Shown: in pieces, positions 1 to 8,209 of the stretch | Position numbering within the stretch: the first letter of the stretch is position 1 | How the letters are laid out: each line of letters starts with the position of its first letter | Source of the DNA: Streptomyces mobaraensis NBRC 13819 = DSM 40847 | Lineage (GTDB): Bacteria > Actinomycetota > Actinomycetes > Streptomycetales > Streptomycetaceae | DNA length: 64,000 nucleotides | Assembly: GCF_017916255.1 (NCBI RefSeq) | Contig: NZ_CP072827.1 | Location: forward strand, 5,047,501 to 5,111,500 | Direction: 5' to 3' | Notes under the pieces: generated by a model | What the model saw: the letters and a program-made list of their open reading frames with translations, nothing else | The model's database searches: none | What the model was told of the DNA's origin: nothing | Position numbers and translations under genes: made by a program

Positions 1-431
1 GCCTGCGGGTCTTCGCGACCAGCCGGGACGAGGCCAAGCGGCGGCGCGCCGTGGAACTGGGCGCGGAGGACGCGTTCGAGCCGGGCGCCCGGCTGCCGCA
101 CCGGGTGGACGCGGTCATCGAGACCGTCGGCGCCGCGACCTGGTCGCACTCGGTCAAATCCCTTAAGCCGGGCGGCACGCTCGTCATCTCCGGCGCCACC
201 AGCGGCCCCAATCCGTCGGCCGTGGAGCTGACCCGGGTCTTCTTCCTGGAGCTGAGGATCGTCGGCTCGACCATGGGCAGCAAGGAGGAGCTGGCGGACC
301 TGCTGGCCTTCTGCGCGGCCACCGGCGTCCGGCCGGTGATCGACTCGGTGCTCCCGCTGGACCGGGCACGCGAAGGGCTCGAAAGGATGGCCGAGGGCGA
401 GCTGTTCGGGAAGGTGGTCCTGACGGTATGA
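1..431 (+). CDS. Zinc-type alcohol dehydrogenase/quinone reductase family, C-terminal part
   Basis: The 5' end lies outside the window; reading begins in frame at base 3. What remains is about the last 142 residues of a medium-chain dehydrogenase. It holds the end of the Rossmann fold (a strand ending VFATSRDEAK, then the AVELGAEDAF element), the DAVIETVGAATW segment where NAD(P) contacts are expected, and a KPGGTLVISGATSG loop. It ends with the ELFGKVVLTV strand typical of MDR proteins. The likely reaction is NAD(P)H-dependent oxidoreduction of a small alcohol, aldehyde or quinone in the cytoplasm. The catalytic half is missing, so substrate and zinc content cannot be judged. The next gene starts 7 bases downstream. 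Confidence 0.85.
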   Translation, partial: LRVFATSRDEAKRRRAVELGAEDAFEPGARLPHRVDAVIETVGAATWSHSVKSLKPGGTLVISGATSGPNPSAVELTRVFFLELRIVGSTMGSKEELADLLAFCAATGVRPVIDSVLPLDRAREGLERMAEGELFGKVVLTV

Positions 432-438
432 CCGTCGG

Positions 439-1911
439 ATGCGGACGAGACGTGCGCGCCGCCCGGGGCCCGTTGTGGCCTCGGCGCTCGCGCTGCTGAC
501 AGCTGTCGCACCACTCGCCACTCCGACATCACGGGCCGAAGCCGCCCCTGCCGCTCCTGCCATTCCGGCCGCTCCGGCCGCGCCGGGTGACGGGATCCCC
601 CCGCTGACCGACGACACCGGGCGGACCCTCACCCTCCGCGGCTGGAACCTCGCCGACAAGGACCACCGCGGCGACCGCGCCCTGGAGGACATCACCGAGC
701 GCCACCTCCGGGACCTGTCGGCCCGCGGCTTCGACTTCGCCCGGCTCGCGGTCTTCTGGGACGACCTCGAACGCCGGCCCGGCCACTACAGCGAGCGCTA
801 CCTGCGGAAGATCGAACGGATCCTGGACTGGGCGGCCCGCTACCGCGTCAGGGTCGTGATCGACGCCCACCAGGACGTCTACGGGCCGGCGTTCGGCGGC
901 CACCGGGGCATCCCCGAGTGGGCCACCCGCACCGACGGCCTGCCCTACCGGCCGCACCCGGGCGACTGGTTCGCCGAGTACTTCGAACCCGGCGTGCAGG
1001 CCGCGTTCGAGCACCTCTACGAGGACGCGGACCTGCGACGGGCCCAGCAGCGGATGTGGCGGGTGCTGGCCGGCCGGCTGGCCGGGCACCCCGCCGTGTA
1101 CGGCTACGACCTGATCAACGAGCCGATGGGCCGGATGCGTCCGGGCGAGGACCTGCCCGCCGCCGCGCGCCGGGTGGAGGCCACCCAGATCACCGCCATG
1201 TACAACCGGCTCGTCGGCGCGATCCGCGCGGTCGACCGGAAGCACCGGATCCTCGTCGAGCCCACGCCCGTCGTCGGCGAGGGCGTCCCGACCTCCCTCG
1301 GCCGGATCGAGGACCCGGGCGGCCGGATCGTCTACGCGCCGCACTTCTACGAGACATCCATGGAGACCGGCGCGGACTACGACCCGGCTTCTCGCTGGAT
1401 CGAACGCTACGAGGCCGCCGTCGTCCGCTACCCGCGCGAGCGGCGGATCCCCGTCGTGGTGGGCGAGTGGGGGCCGCCCGACAGCACCCTGCCGAACATG
1501 GGCCGCTACTACGCGGACGCGCTCGCGTCCCTGGACCGCTACGGCTCCGGCTGGGCCGGCTGGACCTGGTGCTACGGCGGCGGCTACTGCGCCCTGGACC
1601 GCGACGGCCGCTTCCAGCGGCACAAGGAGGACACGGCCCGGCCGTACGCGCCGGCCGTGGCGGGCGATGTGCGGCACACGGCGTACGACCCCCGGGACGG
1701 CGTCTTCCGTCTGGAGTACACCGCCTCGGCGGCGGGCGGCGGCCGGACGGACCTGACCCTGCCGCCGGCCCCGCGCGGCTGGCGCGTCACGGTCTCCGGC
1801 CCGGCCCGCGCGGACGCGGCGTACGTCCGCCCCGGCGAACGCGGCCGGGTGACGGTACGCGCCCGGCCGGGGGCGGCGGTCGGGGTGGTGGCGCGGCAGG
1901 TCCACCCCTGA
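439..1911 (+). CDS. Secreted glycoside hydrolase family 5 (endoglycosylceramidase-like)
   Basis: 490 residues. An arginine-rich N-terminus, a hydrophobic stretch (about residues 12-30) and an Ala/Pro linker ending in AEA suggest an exported protein. The GH5 (beta/alpha)8 barrel follows: LRGWNLADKDH near residue 70, RLAVFWDDLE, the VVIDAHQD strand, and the acid/base Glu in LINEP (E228). The nucleophile Glu is in VVVGEWG (E343). About 90 C-terminal residues after the barrel look like a beta-sandwich, as in endoglycosylceramidases that cut the oligosaccharide from glycolipids. A cellulase-type activity cannot be excluded. The ATG has no clear Shine-Dalgarno sequence but lies 7 bases after the preceding stop, so translational coupling is possible. 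Confidence 0.85.
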   Translation: MRTRRARRPGPVVASALALLTAVAPLATPTSRAEAAPAAPAIPAAPAAPGDGIPPLTDDTGRTLTLRGWNLADKDHRGDRALEDITERHLRDLSARGFDFARLAVFWDDLERRPGHYSERYLRKIERILDWAARYRVRVVIDAHQDVYGPAFGGHRGIPEWATRTDGLPYRPHPGDWFAEYFEPGVQAAFEHLYEDADLRRAQQRMWRVLAGRLAGHPAVYGYDLINEPMGRMRPGEDLPAAARRVEATQITAMYNRLVGAIRAVDRKHRILVEPTPVVGEGVPTSLGRIEDPGGRIVYAPHFYETSMETGADYDPASRWIERYEAAVVRYPRERRIPVVVGEWGPPDSTLPNMGRYYADALASLDRYGSGWAGWTWCYGGGYCALDRDGRFQRHKEDTARPYAPAVAGDVRHTAYDPRDGVFRLEYTASAAGGGRTDLTLPPAPRGWRVTVSGPARADAAYVRPGERGRVTVRARPGAAVGVVARQVHP

Positions 1912-2047
1912 CAGCCGGGCCAGGTGCGCCGCCCGGGTGCCTGACGCGTGGCACCGGCCGCCCGTCGCGCCGACCACATGCGGTGCCGACCACTCGTCGC
2001 GTGGTGAGGACCGCGGGAACCCCGCGCGACGCAGCGCGCCCCGCGCC

Positions 2048-2995
2048 TCACTTCCGCAGCACTCCTCCTATCCGGACCGCCGCCTCGGCCAAGTGCTCCC
2101 GGCACTCGGCGAGTTGCCCCGCGGTCACTCCGTGGTCGCGGGCCGCGTCGCGGATCTCGTCGCGGAAGCGGTCCAGCAGGCGGTCGAGGTCGCGGGCCGG
2201 ATCGGCGGAGTGGGTGTAGTCCACCGACGCCCACTCGGGCGCGTCCGCGCGCTCGACGCGTACCGTCGGGGCCCCTGGGCCGGCCTCGGGACGGCCGCCC
2301 GCCAGTGCGCCGAGCTCCTTGGCGAGCGCGGAGACGCCCTCCATGAGACCGGTCGGCCAGTCGCCGCTCCGGGCGTGCTCGCGGACCTGCTCCTGGACGC
2401 GCTCCTTGATGCGGAGGACCTCCTCGCGGGTGTGCTCCTGAGCCTGTCGCGCCTGGTGGCGGGCCTGCTGGGCCTCCTGGCGGGCCCGTCGGCTCTCCTC
2501 CTTCGCGCGGCGGGCCTGCTCCTTCCACTCCTCCTTGGCCCGGCGCAGCTCCTCCTTCATCCCGGCGAAGGGGTCGCCGCCCTGCCCGTCGGCCCCCGGG
2601 GCGCCGTCGCGCAGCCGGCCCGCGGCCTCGCGCAGCTCGCGGCGCAGGGCGCCGGCCGCGCCGCGGACGTCCTCCTGGATGTCGGCGGCGAGGGCCGTGA
2701 CGGACTCCTGGATCTCCTGTTCCAGACCGGCCAGTTCACCGGCCCGGCCGCCGAGTTCGGCGCGGCCCGCGTCGGTGATCGCGTACACCTTGCGGCCGCC
2801 CTCGGTGGTGTGGGTGACCAGACCCTCGGCCTCCAGCTTGGCGAGCCGGGGGTAGACGGTGCCGGCGGAGGGGGCGTAGAGCCCCTGGAAGCGCTCCTCC
2901 AGCAGCCGGATGATCTCGTAGCCGTGGCGCGGGGCCTCGTCGAGCAGCTTGAGCAGGTAGAGGCGGAGGCGGCCGTGGGCGAAGACGGGGGGCAT
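2048..2995 (-). CDS. PadR-family transcriptional regulator with long coiled-coil tail
   Basis: 315 residues. Residues 1-85 form a PadR winged helix (LYLLKLLDEAPRHGYEI, then an EERFQG..PSAGTVYPRL recognition region and the wing HTTEGGRKVY). The middle is a highly charged coiled coil rich in Lys/Glu/Arg/Gln, longer than in minimal PadR proteins, and the C-terminus is helical. The ATG overlaps the stop of the upstream DUF4097 gene by one base (TGATG), so the two are translationally coupled. It is expected to repress its own operon through the AT-rich palindrome about 100 bases upstream of the first gene. The ligand is unknown. Confidence 0.88.
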   Translation of the reverse strand: MPPVFAHGRLRLYLLKLLDEAPRHGYEIIRLLEERFQGLYAPSAGTVYPRLAKLEAEGLVTHTTEGGRKVYAITDAGRAELGGRAGELAGLEQEIQESVTALAADIQEDVRGAAGALRRELREAAGRLRDGAPGADGQGGDPFAGMKEELRRAKEEWKEQARRAKEESRRARQEAQQARHQARQAQEHTREEVLRIKERVQEQVREHARSGDWPTGLMEGVSALAKELGALAGGRPEAGPGAPTVRVERADAPEWASVDYTHSADPARDLDRLLDRFRDEIRDAARDHGVTAGQLAECREHLAEAAVRIGGVLRK

Positions 2996-3927
2996 CAGAG
3001 GACCTTTCCCTGGGCGGGGGTGTCGGCGGGCGCGTCGGGTGCGTCGGGCTGATCGGGCCCGTCGTGGCCGTCGTGGCCGTCGGTGAAGGCGTCGGCGGCC
3101 GGGGGACGGCGGAGGACGGCCAGGGCCCCCGAGACGCTGGTGGCCCGTACCAGGCCGGTGGCCCGGCCCAGTCGGCCGGTGAGGCGCCGGCCGGCCCATT
3201 CGCCGGACTGCCGGAGCTCGGCGAACGCGTTGGAGACGGCGCCGGTGGCGGTGCCGGCCTCCACGACGGCGTCCGTCGAGCCGGGCAGGCGCAGGGCGAC
3301 GTCGCCGGAGACGGTGTTGAGCTCCAGGGAGGGTGCCGGACCGGGGACGGGCGCGGTGGGTTCGGCGAGGTCGATGACGATGCCGCCGGTGACCGTGTCG
3401 GACTTCACCGCCTCGCTCCGGCAGTCGACGAGGGTGAGCTCGCCGGAGACGGAGTTGTGGCGCAGCGTCCCGGAGAGGGACTGGGCCTCCACGTCGCCGG
3501 AGACCGTCTCGGCCCGGACCGGGCCGGACAGGCCGACCAGCGTGGCGTTCCCGGTGACGCCGCGGACGTCCGTGGCTCCCGAGATGCCCGAGACGACGGC
3601 GTGCGCCCCGACGACGCCGACCTTGACGCGGGTGCCGGTGGGGACGGCCAGCGTGACCGTGACCGAGCGGTGGCGTATGCCGTGGGCGATCCGGCTGAGG
3701 ATGTTCTTCCAGGCGAGGTCCTCGTACCCGACCGTCAGCGCTCCATCCTTGTGGGTGACAAGGAGGGGCGCCCCGGAGTGCGCGGACAGCTCCAGGCGGG
3801 CGGGGCCCGCGTCGGTGCCGACGATGTTGACGGCGCCGTTCACGAGGCGAACTTCCAGGGAGGCGACCGGCTCCTCGAAGGTCAGGTTCTCGGGTGCGGT
3901 CAGCGACCACTCCGGCGGGGTGGGCAT
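2995..3927 (-). CDS. DUF4097 family beta-strand repeat protein
   Basis: 310 residues. The protein is made of short repeating beta-strand units with a SGD or SG turn (for example AETVSGDVEAQSLSG, LELNTVSGDVAL and RATSVSGALAV), the hallmark of DUF4097 adhesin-like right-handed folds. There is no signal peptide or membrane helix. The C-terminus is Asp/Pro-rich and disordered. The start is set by AAGGAGG seven bases before the ATG. It is the first gene of an operon with the PadR gene, an arrangement common in Streptomyces. The biochemical role is unknown; a cell-envelope stress link is often proposed for this family, but nothing here shows it. Confidence 0.8.
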   Translation of the reverse strand: MPTPPEWSLTAPENLTFEEPVASLEVRLVNGAVNIVGTDAGPARLELSAHSGAPLLVTHKDGALTVGYEDLAWKNILSRIAHGIRHRSVTVTLAVPTGTRVKVGVVGAHAVVSGISGATDVRGVTGNATLVGLSGPVRAETVSGDVEAQSLSGTLRHNSVSGELTLVDCRSEAVKSDTVTGGIVIDLAEPTAPVPGPAPSLELNTVSGDVALRLPGSTDAVVEAGTATGAVSNAFAELRQSGEWAGRRLTGRLGRATGLVRATSVSGALAVLRRPPAADAFTDGHDGHDGPDQPDAPDAPADTPAQGKVL

Positions 3928-4020
3928 GCGGGCCTCCTTGGGCGGCGTGGGCCGGTCGCGCCGGCGTGGCTCGGTCGCGGTCGGGCGCGACCCCGGGGCG
4001 TGCGGTGCGCGCCGCCACGG

Positions 4021-4066
4021 CATATCGCGTCTTATCGCGTCTCTGGTAAACACGATATATCGCGGG
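4021..4066. promoter_or_regulatory. Probable PadR operator and promoter of the DUF4097-padR operon
   Basis: An unusually AT-rich stretch lies between the divergent genes. It contains the perfect palindrome CGATATATCG at 4053-4062, extended to a 14-base near-palindrome. Two further half-like copies, ATATCGCG and TTATCGCG, lie at 4022-4039. Repeated TATCGCG units are what an autoregulating PadR dimer would be expected to bind. The link to this PadR protein is inferred from position. Confidence 0.5.
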
Positions 4067-4107
4067 CTCGTGAAGTCAAGCCCACCCCGGTGGCATAGCG
4101 TTGGCGC

Positions 4108-4935
4108 ATGTCCGCTACCGATCACATCCCGGCCGCGGGGCTGCTGCTGCTCTGCCGGGCCGCCCCCGACCGCGTACGACCCGTCGCGCAGCTGCTGCGA
4201 CGGCCGATGGTGCTGGCCCCGGCGGGCGAGGGCTGGAGCGTCCTGGTGCCCGCGGCCGAGTCCTGGCGCGAGGCCGGCACCCACCTCGCCGCGGTCGCGG
4301 GGGACTGGGCGCACGCCCTGACGGTGGCCGACAACTGGCCGGTCGTCGGCCTGTGGTGGGACGCGGACGGCGCGGGGTTCGTGGTGGCGGCGGGCTTCCG
4401 CCGCACCGTGGGCCACACCTGGCTCCCGGACGGCACGCCCCTCGGCGAGGAGGAGGCGCTGACCACCCTCCGCACCCGGCTCGGTCTCGACCCGGTGCTC
4501 GACGGGGCGGCGCTCGACCGGCTGACGCGGCCGGACGCGGAGGCGGACGGGCCCGCCCGGGTTCTCGGCCTCGCCGCCGTCCTGGCGCGGGCGGGCCTCC
4601 AGCTCGGCCCGGGTGTCGTTCCCGGGCTGGCCGCCGGGCGGCTCTGCGAGGCGGCCGGGGCGCTGCCGGGCGCGGAGCCCGTGGACTGGCCCGGGTGGCG
4701 GGCGGCGGTTTGCGGGGGGCTGGGCGCGGCTGAGCGCGGGGCGCTCGGGGCGTGGACGCGGGGGCCGCGGGCGCGGGCTCTTGGTAAGGCCGAAGTCGCC
4801 GCCGGCGTCGTGCTGTTGGCTTGGTCGCGAGGTGGCGCGCGGCGTGGGTGGCGGGCGGCCGGTGCCGTGCTGGTCGCCGACGGCGCGTTGACGTTGCTGT
4901 ACGACCGGTGGCGGGCGGGGCGCGGGGACTCCTGA
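4108..4935 (+). CDS. Hypothetical actinobacterial protein with C-terminal hydrophobic region
   Basis: 275 residues; no family recognised with certainty. The N-terminal 130 residues are mixed alpha/beta with several Trp residues (DNWPVVGLWWDADGAGF). The C-terminal third has a hydrophobic stretch (AEVAAGVVLLAWS) and another near the end (AAGAVLVADGALTLLY) that could be two membrane helices. There is no Shine-Dalgarno sequence. A possible -10 element (TAGCGT) lies only a few bases before the ATG, so the message may be leaderless. It is divergent from the DUF4097-padR operon and shares its intergenic region. Confidence 0.65.
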   Translation: MSATDHIPAAGLLLLCRAAPDRVRPVAQLLRRPMVLAPAGEGWSVLVPAAESWREAGTHLAAVAGDWAHALTVADNWPVVGLWWDADGAGFVVAAGFRRTVGHTWLPDGTPLGEEEALTTLRTRLGLDPVLDGAALDRLTRPDAEADGPARVLGLAAVLARAGLQLGPGVVPGLAAGRLCEAAGALPGAEPVDWPGWRAAVCGGLGAAERGALGAWTRGPRARALGKAEVAAGVVLLAWSRGGARRGWRAAGAVLVADGALTLLYDRWRAGRGDS

Positions 4936-4954
4936 GGGTGGCCTTGCGGCCGGG

Positions 4955-5126
4955 GGTGCCCCAGTCCCGCCCTTTCACCGTTTCTCGCGGGGGTGTCCCC
5001 CCGCACCCCCCCAAACCGCGCTCCGCGCGGTTGTCCTCAAACGCCGGACGGGCTGGTGGGGGCTGGCGTCCTCAAGCGCCGGACGGGCTGGTAGAGGCCG
5101 GCCCCCTCAAACGCCGGACGGCCTGA
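4955..5126. repeat. Streptomyces dispersed intergenic repeat, copy 1
   Basis: This intergenic stretch begins with a block reading GCCCCAGTCCCGCCCTTTC. A CCGCGCTCCGCGCGG hairpin follows, and then three tandem copies of a CTCAAACGCCGGACGGGCTG-like unit (the second has AAGC for AAAC, the third CCTG for GCTG). The same modules occur in reverse orientation at 55550-55784. It lies between two convergent genes, which fits a bidirectional terminator or a mobile REP-like element. I see no coding potential. Confidence 0.75.
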
Positions 5127-5134
5127 AGCGCGCC

Positions 5135-5314
5135 CTATTCGTCATCCTCGTCGTCCAGCCGCGCCAGCCACGTCGCCAGGCGTTCCACCGGTACCTCGAA
5201 GTCCGGGTTGAGGTCGACGAAGGTGCGCAGCTGTTCGGCCACCCATCCGAGGGTGACCTCCTCCTCGCCCCGTCGGTTCTCCAGCTCCTCGATGCCGCGG
5301 TCGGTGAAGTACAA
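5135..5314 (-). CDS. DUF6104 family small protein
   Basis: 59 residues from a TTG start preceded by GGAGAG at good spacing. The frame stays open upstream to an ATG at 5404, but the upstream 30 residues look non-coding, and the conserved family begins at the YFTDRGIEELE element. The body reads RRGEEEVTLGWVAEQL, then an acidic C-terminus ending DDEDDE. It is highly conserved in Streptomyces as a protein of about 59 residues; function unknown, probably cytoplasmic. It is convergent with the gene before it, across the repeat. Confidence 0.75.
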   Translation of the reverse strand: MYFTDRGIEELENRRGEEEVTLGWVAEQLRTFVDLNPDFEVPVERLATWLARLDDEDDE

Positions 5315-5491
5315 CGCTCTCTCCGTCAACAGGGGGTACGAAAGGGTCAGGATCGTCCTCAGGATAGGCGGCTCCCGGCGGCTCCGGCGCGGGGCGTTGG
5401 CCACGGCCTCTCGCGCCCGTCACGTCCGAGGGCTAGCCTGCTGCATCATCGCGGTCACGACAGCGGTGACAGCGCGACGACGGGGGGACGC

Positions 5492-5875
5492 GTGATGGAC
5501 GGGATCACCCAGGTGCGGCTCGACGACGGCACGGTCGTGTGGGCCAGGATCAGCGAAGCGCAGGAGCTGGGCTCGCCCGGGAGCGGCGGGTACAAGGACT
5601 CGACGGCGGCGCGCCGCGTCGCGCGGTTGGCGAACGGGCTCGCGGACACCGTGCGCGGGGTCGTCGACTCGCTGCGCATGGGGGTCGCGGCGGCCCGGCC
5701 GCACGAGGTGCAGGTGCAGTTCGGCATCGAGTTGTCCGCCCAGTCCGGCCAGGTCATCAGTCTGCTCACCGACGCGGGCGGCAAGGCGTCGATCAACGTG
5801 ACGCTCACCTGGAAGGAGAGCGGACCGGCCACCGGCGGCGCCCCCGGGGCGCCCACGACCCCCAGCGCTCCTTGA
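5492..5875 (+). CDS. Trypsin-co-occurring domain 1 (Trypco1, CU044_2847-type) protein
   Basis: 127 residues from GTG (an ATG follows directly). The small beta-rich fold has the signature seen beside VMAP-type proteases: an N-terminal QVRLDDGTVVWARI strand, a helix running VARLANGLADTVRGVVDS, and then a HEVQVQFGIEL...ISLL..GGKASINVTLTW sheet. Family knowledge places Trypco domains next to trypsin-like peptidases in NTP-dependent conflict systems, probably as partner or regulator of the protease. The stop overlaps the TTG start of the protease (TTGA), so the two are likely made in fixed ratio. The C-terminal 20 residues are Gly/Pro/Ala-rich and disordered. Confidence 0.8.
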   Translation: MMDGITQVRLDDGTVVWARISEAQELGSPGSGGYKDSTAARRVARLANGLADTVRGVVDSLRMGVAAARPHEVQVQFGIELSAQSGQVISLLTDAGGKASINVTLTWKESGPATGGAPGAPTTPSAP

Positions 5876-8022
5876 ACCCCCATGAAGCCACCGTGCGCCG
5901 GTCCGTCGTCCGCGTCTCCGCGGCCGACGACGGGGAGCTGTCCGTAGACGACCGGTTCTGGGGCACGGGGTTCTTCATCGCCCCCGGCTGGGCCGTCACC
6001 TGCGCTCACGTCGTGGGGAACGGGGGCGGCGGCGTACTGGACGGCACCGCGGCCATCGAGGTCACGGACGGCGACGACCGCGTCCACGAGGGCAGGGTGG
6101 CGTTCGTCCTGCCGCGCCCGGACGACCCCGAGCGCCTCCCGGACCGCTGGCCGCTGCCCGATCTGGCGCTGGTCGAGGTCGCGGACGCGCACGGCGCCGA
6201 GTGCCTCTGGATGAGCGACCGTTCGGCGGTGGTCCCGGCCGACGTGGCCGTCTACGGCTGGTCGCGGGAGACCGGCGAGCTGGGCTGGCGCTACGGCACG
6301 GGCACCGCCGCCGGCGGCGACGGCAGCGGCCGGGCGATGCTGCTGCGCGGCGAGATCCCGGTGGAGGGCTGCTCCGGCGGTCCGGTGGTGGACACCGGCC
6401 GGGGCGCGGTCATCGGGGTGAGCAAGGGGCGGGGACAGAGCCACGGGCTCGCGGTGCCGATCACCGCCCTGCGGCGGATCGCCAACGACCGCCCCGGGCG
6501 CGACCGCCTGCACACCGTCGTCCGCGCGCACGACCGCTACCACCTGCGGCACTACCGCGCGGTCGGCACCGGCCGCAGCTGGACGGGCATCCAGAAGGGC
6601 CTGCGTCCGGCGGCCGAAGGGTTCACCCCGGTGCTGCGCACCCAGCTGTTCGCCCGCCTCGCCGAACTGACCCAGCCCCGGACGCCCGGCGAGGTGATGG
6701 CCCTGGTCGACCAGGCCAAGAGCCGGGTCGTCCAGGAGCCCTACCAGCCCGGCGTCGAGCACGATCCGCGCACCTGGCGCGAGGGCGTCGGCCTCCTCTA
6801 CGACGTGCGGGACGGCGCGGAGGGCCGCGCCGGGCGCACGGGCTGGCCGGGCGCCGGCTCGGGCCCGGGGCGGGACCTGGAGCTGGAGGCGGTCCTGCTG
6901 TACGCGGCGTGGGTGGCGGCGGCCGTCAGCAGGTTCGGCGACCCCGCCGACGCCGGCCCGCTGCGCGAGCTGGCCGGCTGGGTGACCGGCAAGGCGGACC
7001 AGGTGCAGGACGTCATCCGCAAGGAGGTCCAGCGGATCCTGCACGGCCGCCGCGACCCCGGCCCCGACCGGCCGGAGCCGCCCGTCGGCGTCGTCCTGGT
7101 CAAGGACCGGCCGGGCCCGGTGGAGCCCGCCGAGGAGACCGACCTCCAGGCCCGGGCCGACGTGCTCGTCGAGGTGGACGCCCTGATGTACGGCGACCGC
7201 TACCCGTGGCGCGTCAAACTGCTCGGGCAGGACGACCGGATCACCCCGCTCCACGACGACGCCCAGGGTGCCCGCCGGGCCGAGCTCCGCGAGGCGCTGC
7301 GCGAACCGATAGCGGAGGCGCTGCGCCAGGGCGACGTGGGCGAGCACCTGGCGGCGCTCCAACTCGTCCTGCCGCGCGAGCTGTTCGACGAGCCGGTGGC
7401 CGACTGGCGGCTGGTGCCGCCCGGGACGGACGACGACGGCCTGGACCCGCACACCATGCCGCTCGGCCAGCGCCGCGTCGTGGTCGTCCGGGACCGCCGC
7501 CGCCGGGACCGGCGCCACTTCCCGGAGTGGCAGCGGCGGTGGAACGGCTGTACGGCCGGCCCGATGACCGCCGTACCGCTGCGCGCGGAGGTGCCCGTCC
7601 CCGGGCACGGCGCGCGGCGGCCGGAGAGCAGGCACGCGGCGTACGCCCGGCTCTCGGACGTGGACCCGGGCGCCGTCCCGGTCTTCTGCGGGCCGGTCTC
7701 GCACGGCCCGGGCGCCATGGCCCTGGACGCGGCGCTCGCCGCCGGGCACGCGGTGGTGATCTGGCGGGGATGCGCCGGGGAGCACCTCGATTGCGCCGAA
7801 TTCCACGATGAGGTCTCCCGACTGGTGTGCGAGGCGGCCACGGCCGAGGGACTCCACCGCCGGCTGCGCAACCTGCGGATTCGCTGCGCCGACCCCGAAC
7901 AGCCGGACGAGGAGGCGCGCTGGGCGAGGTCGATCGCCCTGCTGTTGGACCGGCCGGAGCATCCGGCGCCGCCCGGTCCGCCGCTGTCCGCGCCGGGTAT
8001 GCGCCCGGAAGGCGGGGCGTGA
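5872..8022 (+). CDS. Trypsin-like serine protease fused to a VMAP C-terminal domain
   Basis: 716 residues if the overlapping TTG is used; an in-frame GTG at 5893 would give 709. The N-terminal domain is a chymotrypsin-fold protease without a signal peptide, so it acts in the cytoplasm. Its catalytic residues are H46 (TCAHVVG), D97 (PDLALVEV) and S168 (EGCSGGPV). A helical middle follows. From about residue 405 comes a vWA-MoxR-associated-protein C domain (VLVEVDALMYGDRYPWRVKL; LQLVLPRELFDEPVADWRL; then the HFPEWQRRWNG segment). In the VMAP ternary systems described by Aravind and colleagues, this protein works with a MoxR ATPase and a vWA protein, which are the next two genes. The target of the protease is unknown. 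Confidence 0.85.
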   Translation: MNPHEATVRRSVVRVSAADDGELSVDDRFWGTGFFIAPGWAVTCAHVVGNGGGGVLDGTAAIEVTDGDDRVHEGRVAFVLPRPDDPERLPDRWPLPDLALVEVADAHGAECLWMSDRSAVVPADVAVYGWSRETGELGWRYGTGTAAGGDGSGRAMLLRGEIPVEGCSGGPVVDTGRGAVIGVSKGRGQSHGLAVPITALRRIANDRPGRDRLHTVVRAHDRYHLRHYRAVGTGRSWTGIQKGLRPAAEGFTPVLRTQLFARLAELTQPRTPGEVMALVDQAKSRVVQEPYQPGVEHDPRTWREGVGLLYDVRDGAEGRAGRTGWPGAGSGPGRDLELEAVLLYAAWVAAAVSRFGDPADAGPLRELAGWVTGKADQVQDVIRKEVQRILHGRRDPGPDRPEPPVGVVLVKDRPGPVEPAEETDLQARADVLVEVDALMYGDRYPWRVKLLGQDDRITPLHDDAQGARRAELREALREPIAEALRQGDVGEHLAALQLVLPRELFDEPVADWRLVPPGTDDDGLDPHTMPLGQRRVVVVRDRRRRDRRHFPEWQRRWNGCTAGPMTAVPLRAEVPVPGHGARRPESRHAAYARLSDVDPGAVPVFCGPVSHGPGAMALDAALAAGHAVVIWRGCAGEHLDCAEFHDEVSRLVCEAATAEGLHRRLRNLRIRCADPEQPDEEARWARSIALLLDRPEHPAPPGPPLSAPGMRPEGGA

Positions 8023-8037
8023 AGGTGTCCCGGCGGA

Positions 8038-8059
8038 GTGACAGGGAAGTGACAGGGAA
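8038..8059. repeat. Adjacent 11-bp direct repeat upstream of the MoxR gene
   Basis: GTGACAGGGAA occurs twice with no spacer, about 150 bases before the MoxR start, in the 187-base gap after the protease gene. The period is one helical turn, as expected for a regulator binding in tandem on one face of DNA. It could mark an internal promoter for moxR-vWA. The role is inferred. Confidence 0.4.
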
Positions 8060-8209
8060 ACGACGGAGCGAGACGGACGAGACGGAAAGGCTCGGCACGC
8101 CGCGCCCGGACCGGTACCGTCGTCCGGGGAGCGGAAGCGGCGACGGCGGACGCGTGGGGGCCCGGCCGGTGACAGCCGGGAGAGCCACGCCGGCAACGAG
8201 GAGCCCGAT

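Noticed and set aside
529..1977. Minus-strand gene opposite the GH5 glycosidase
   Set aside because: Antisense shadow; its translation has no domain while the plus strand carries both GH5 catalytic motifs.
5315..5404. N-terminal extension of the DUF6104 gene
   Set aside because: The family starts at the TTG with GGAGAG; the extra residues look like non-coding leader.
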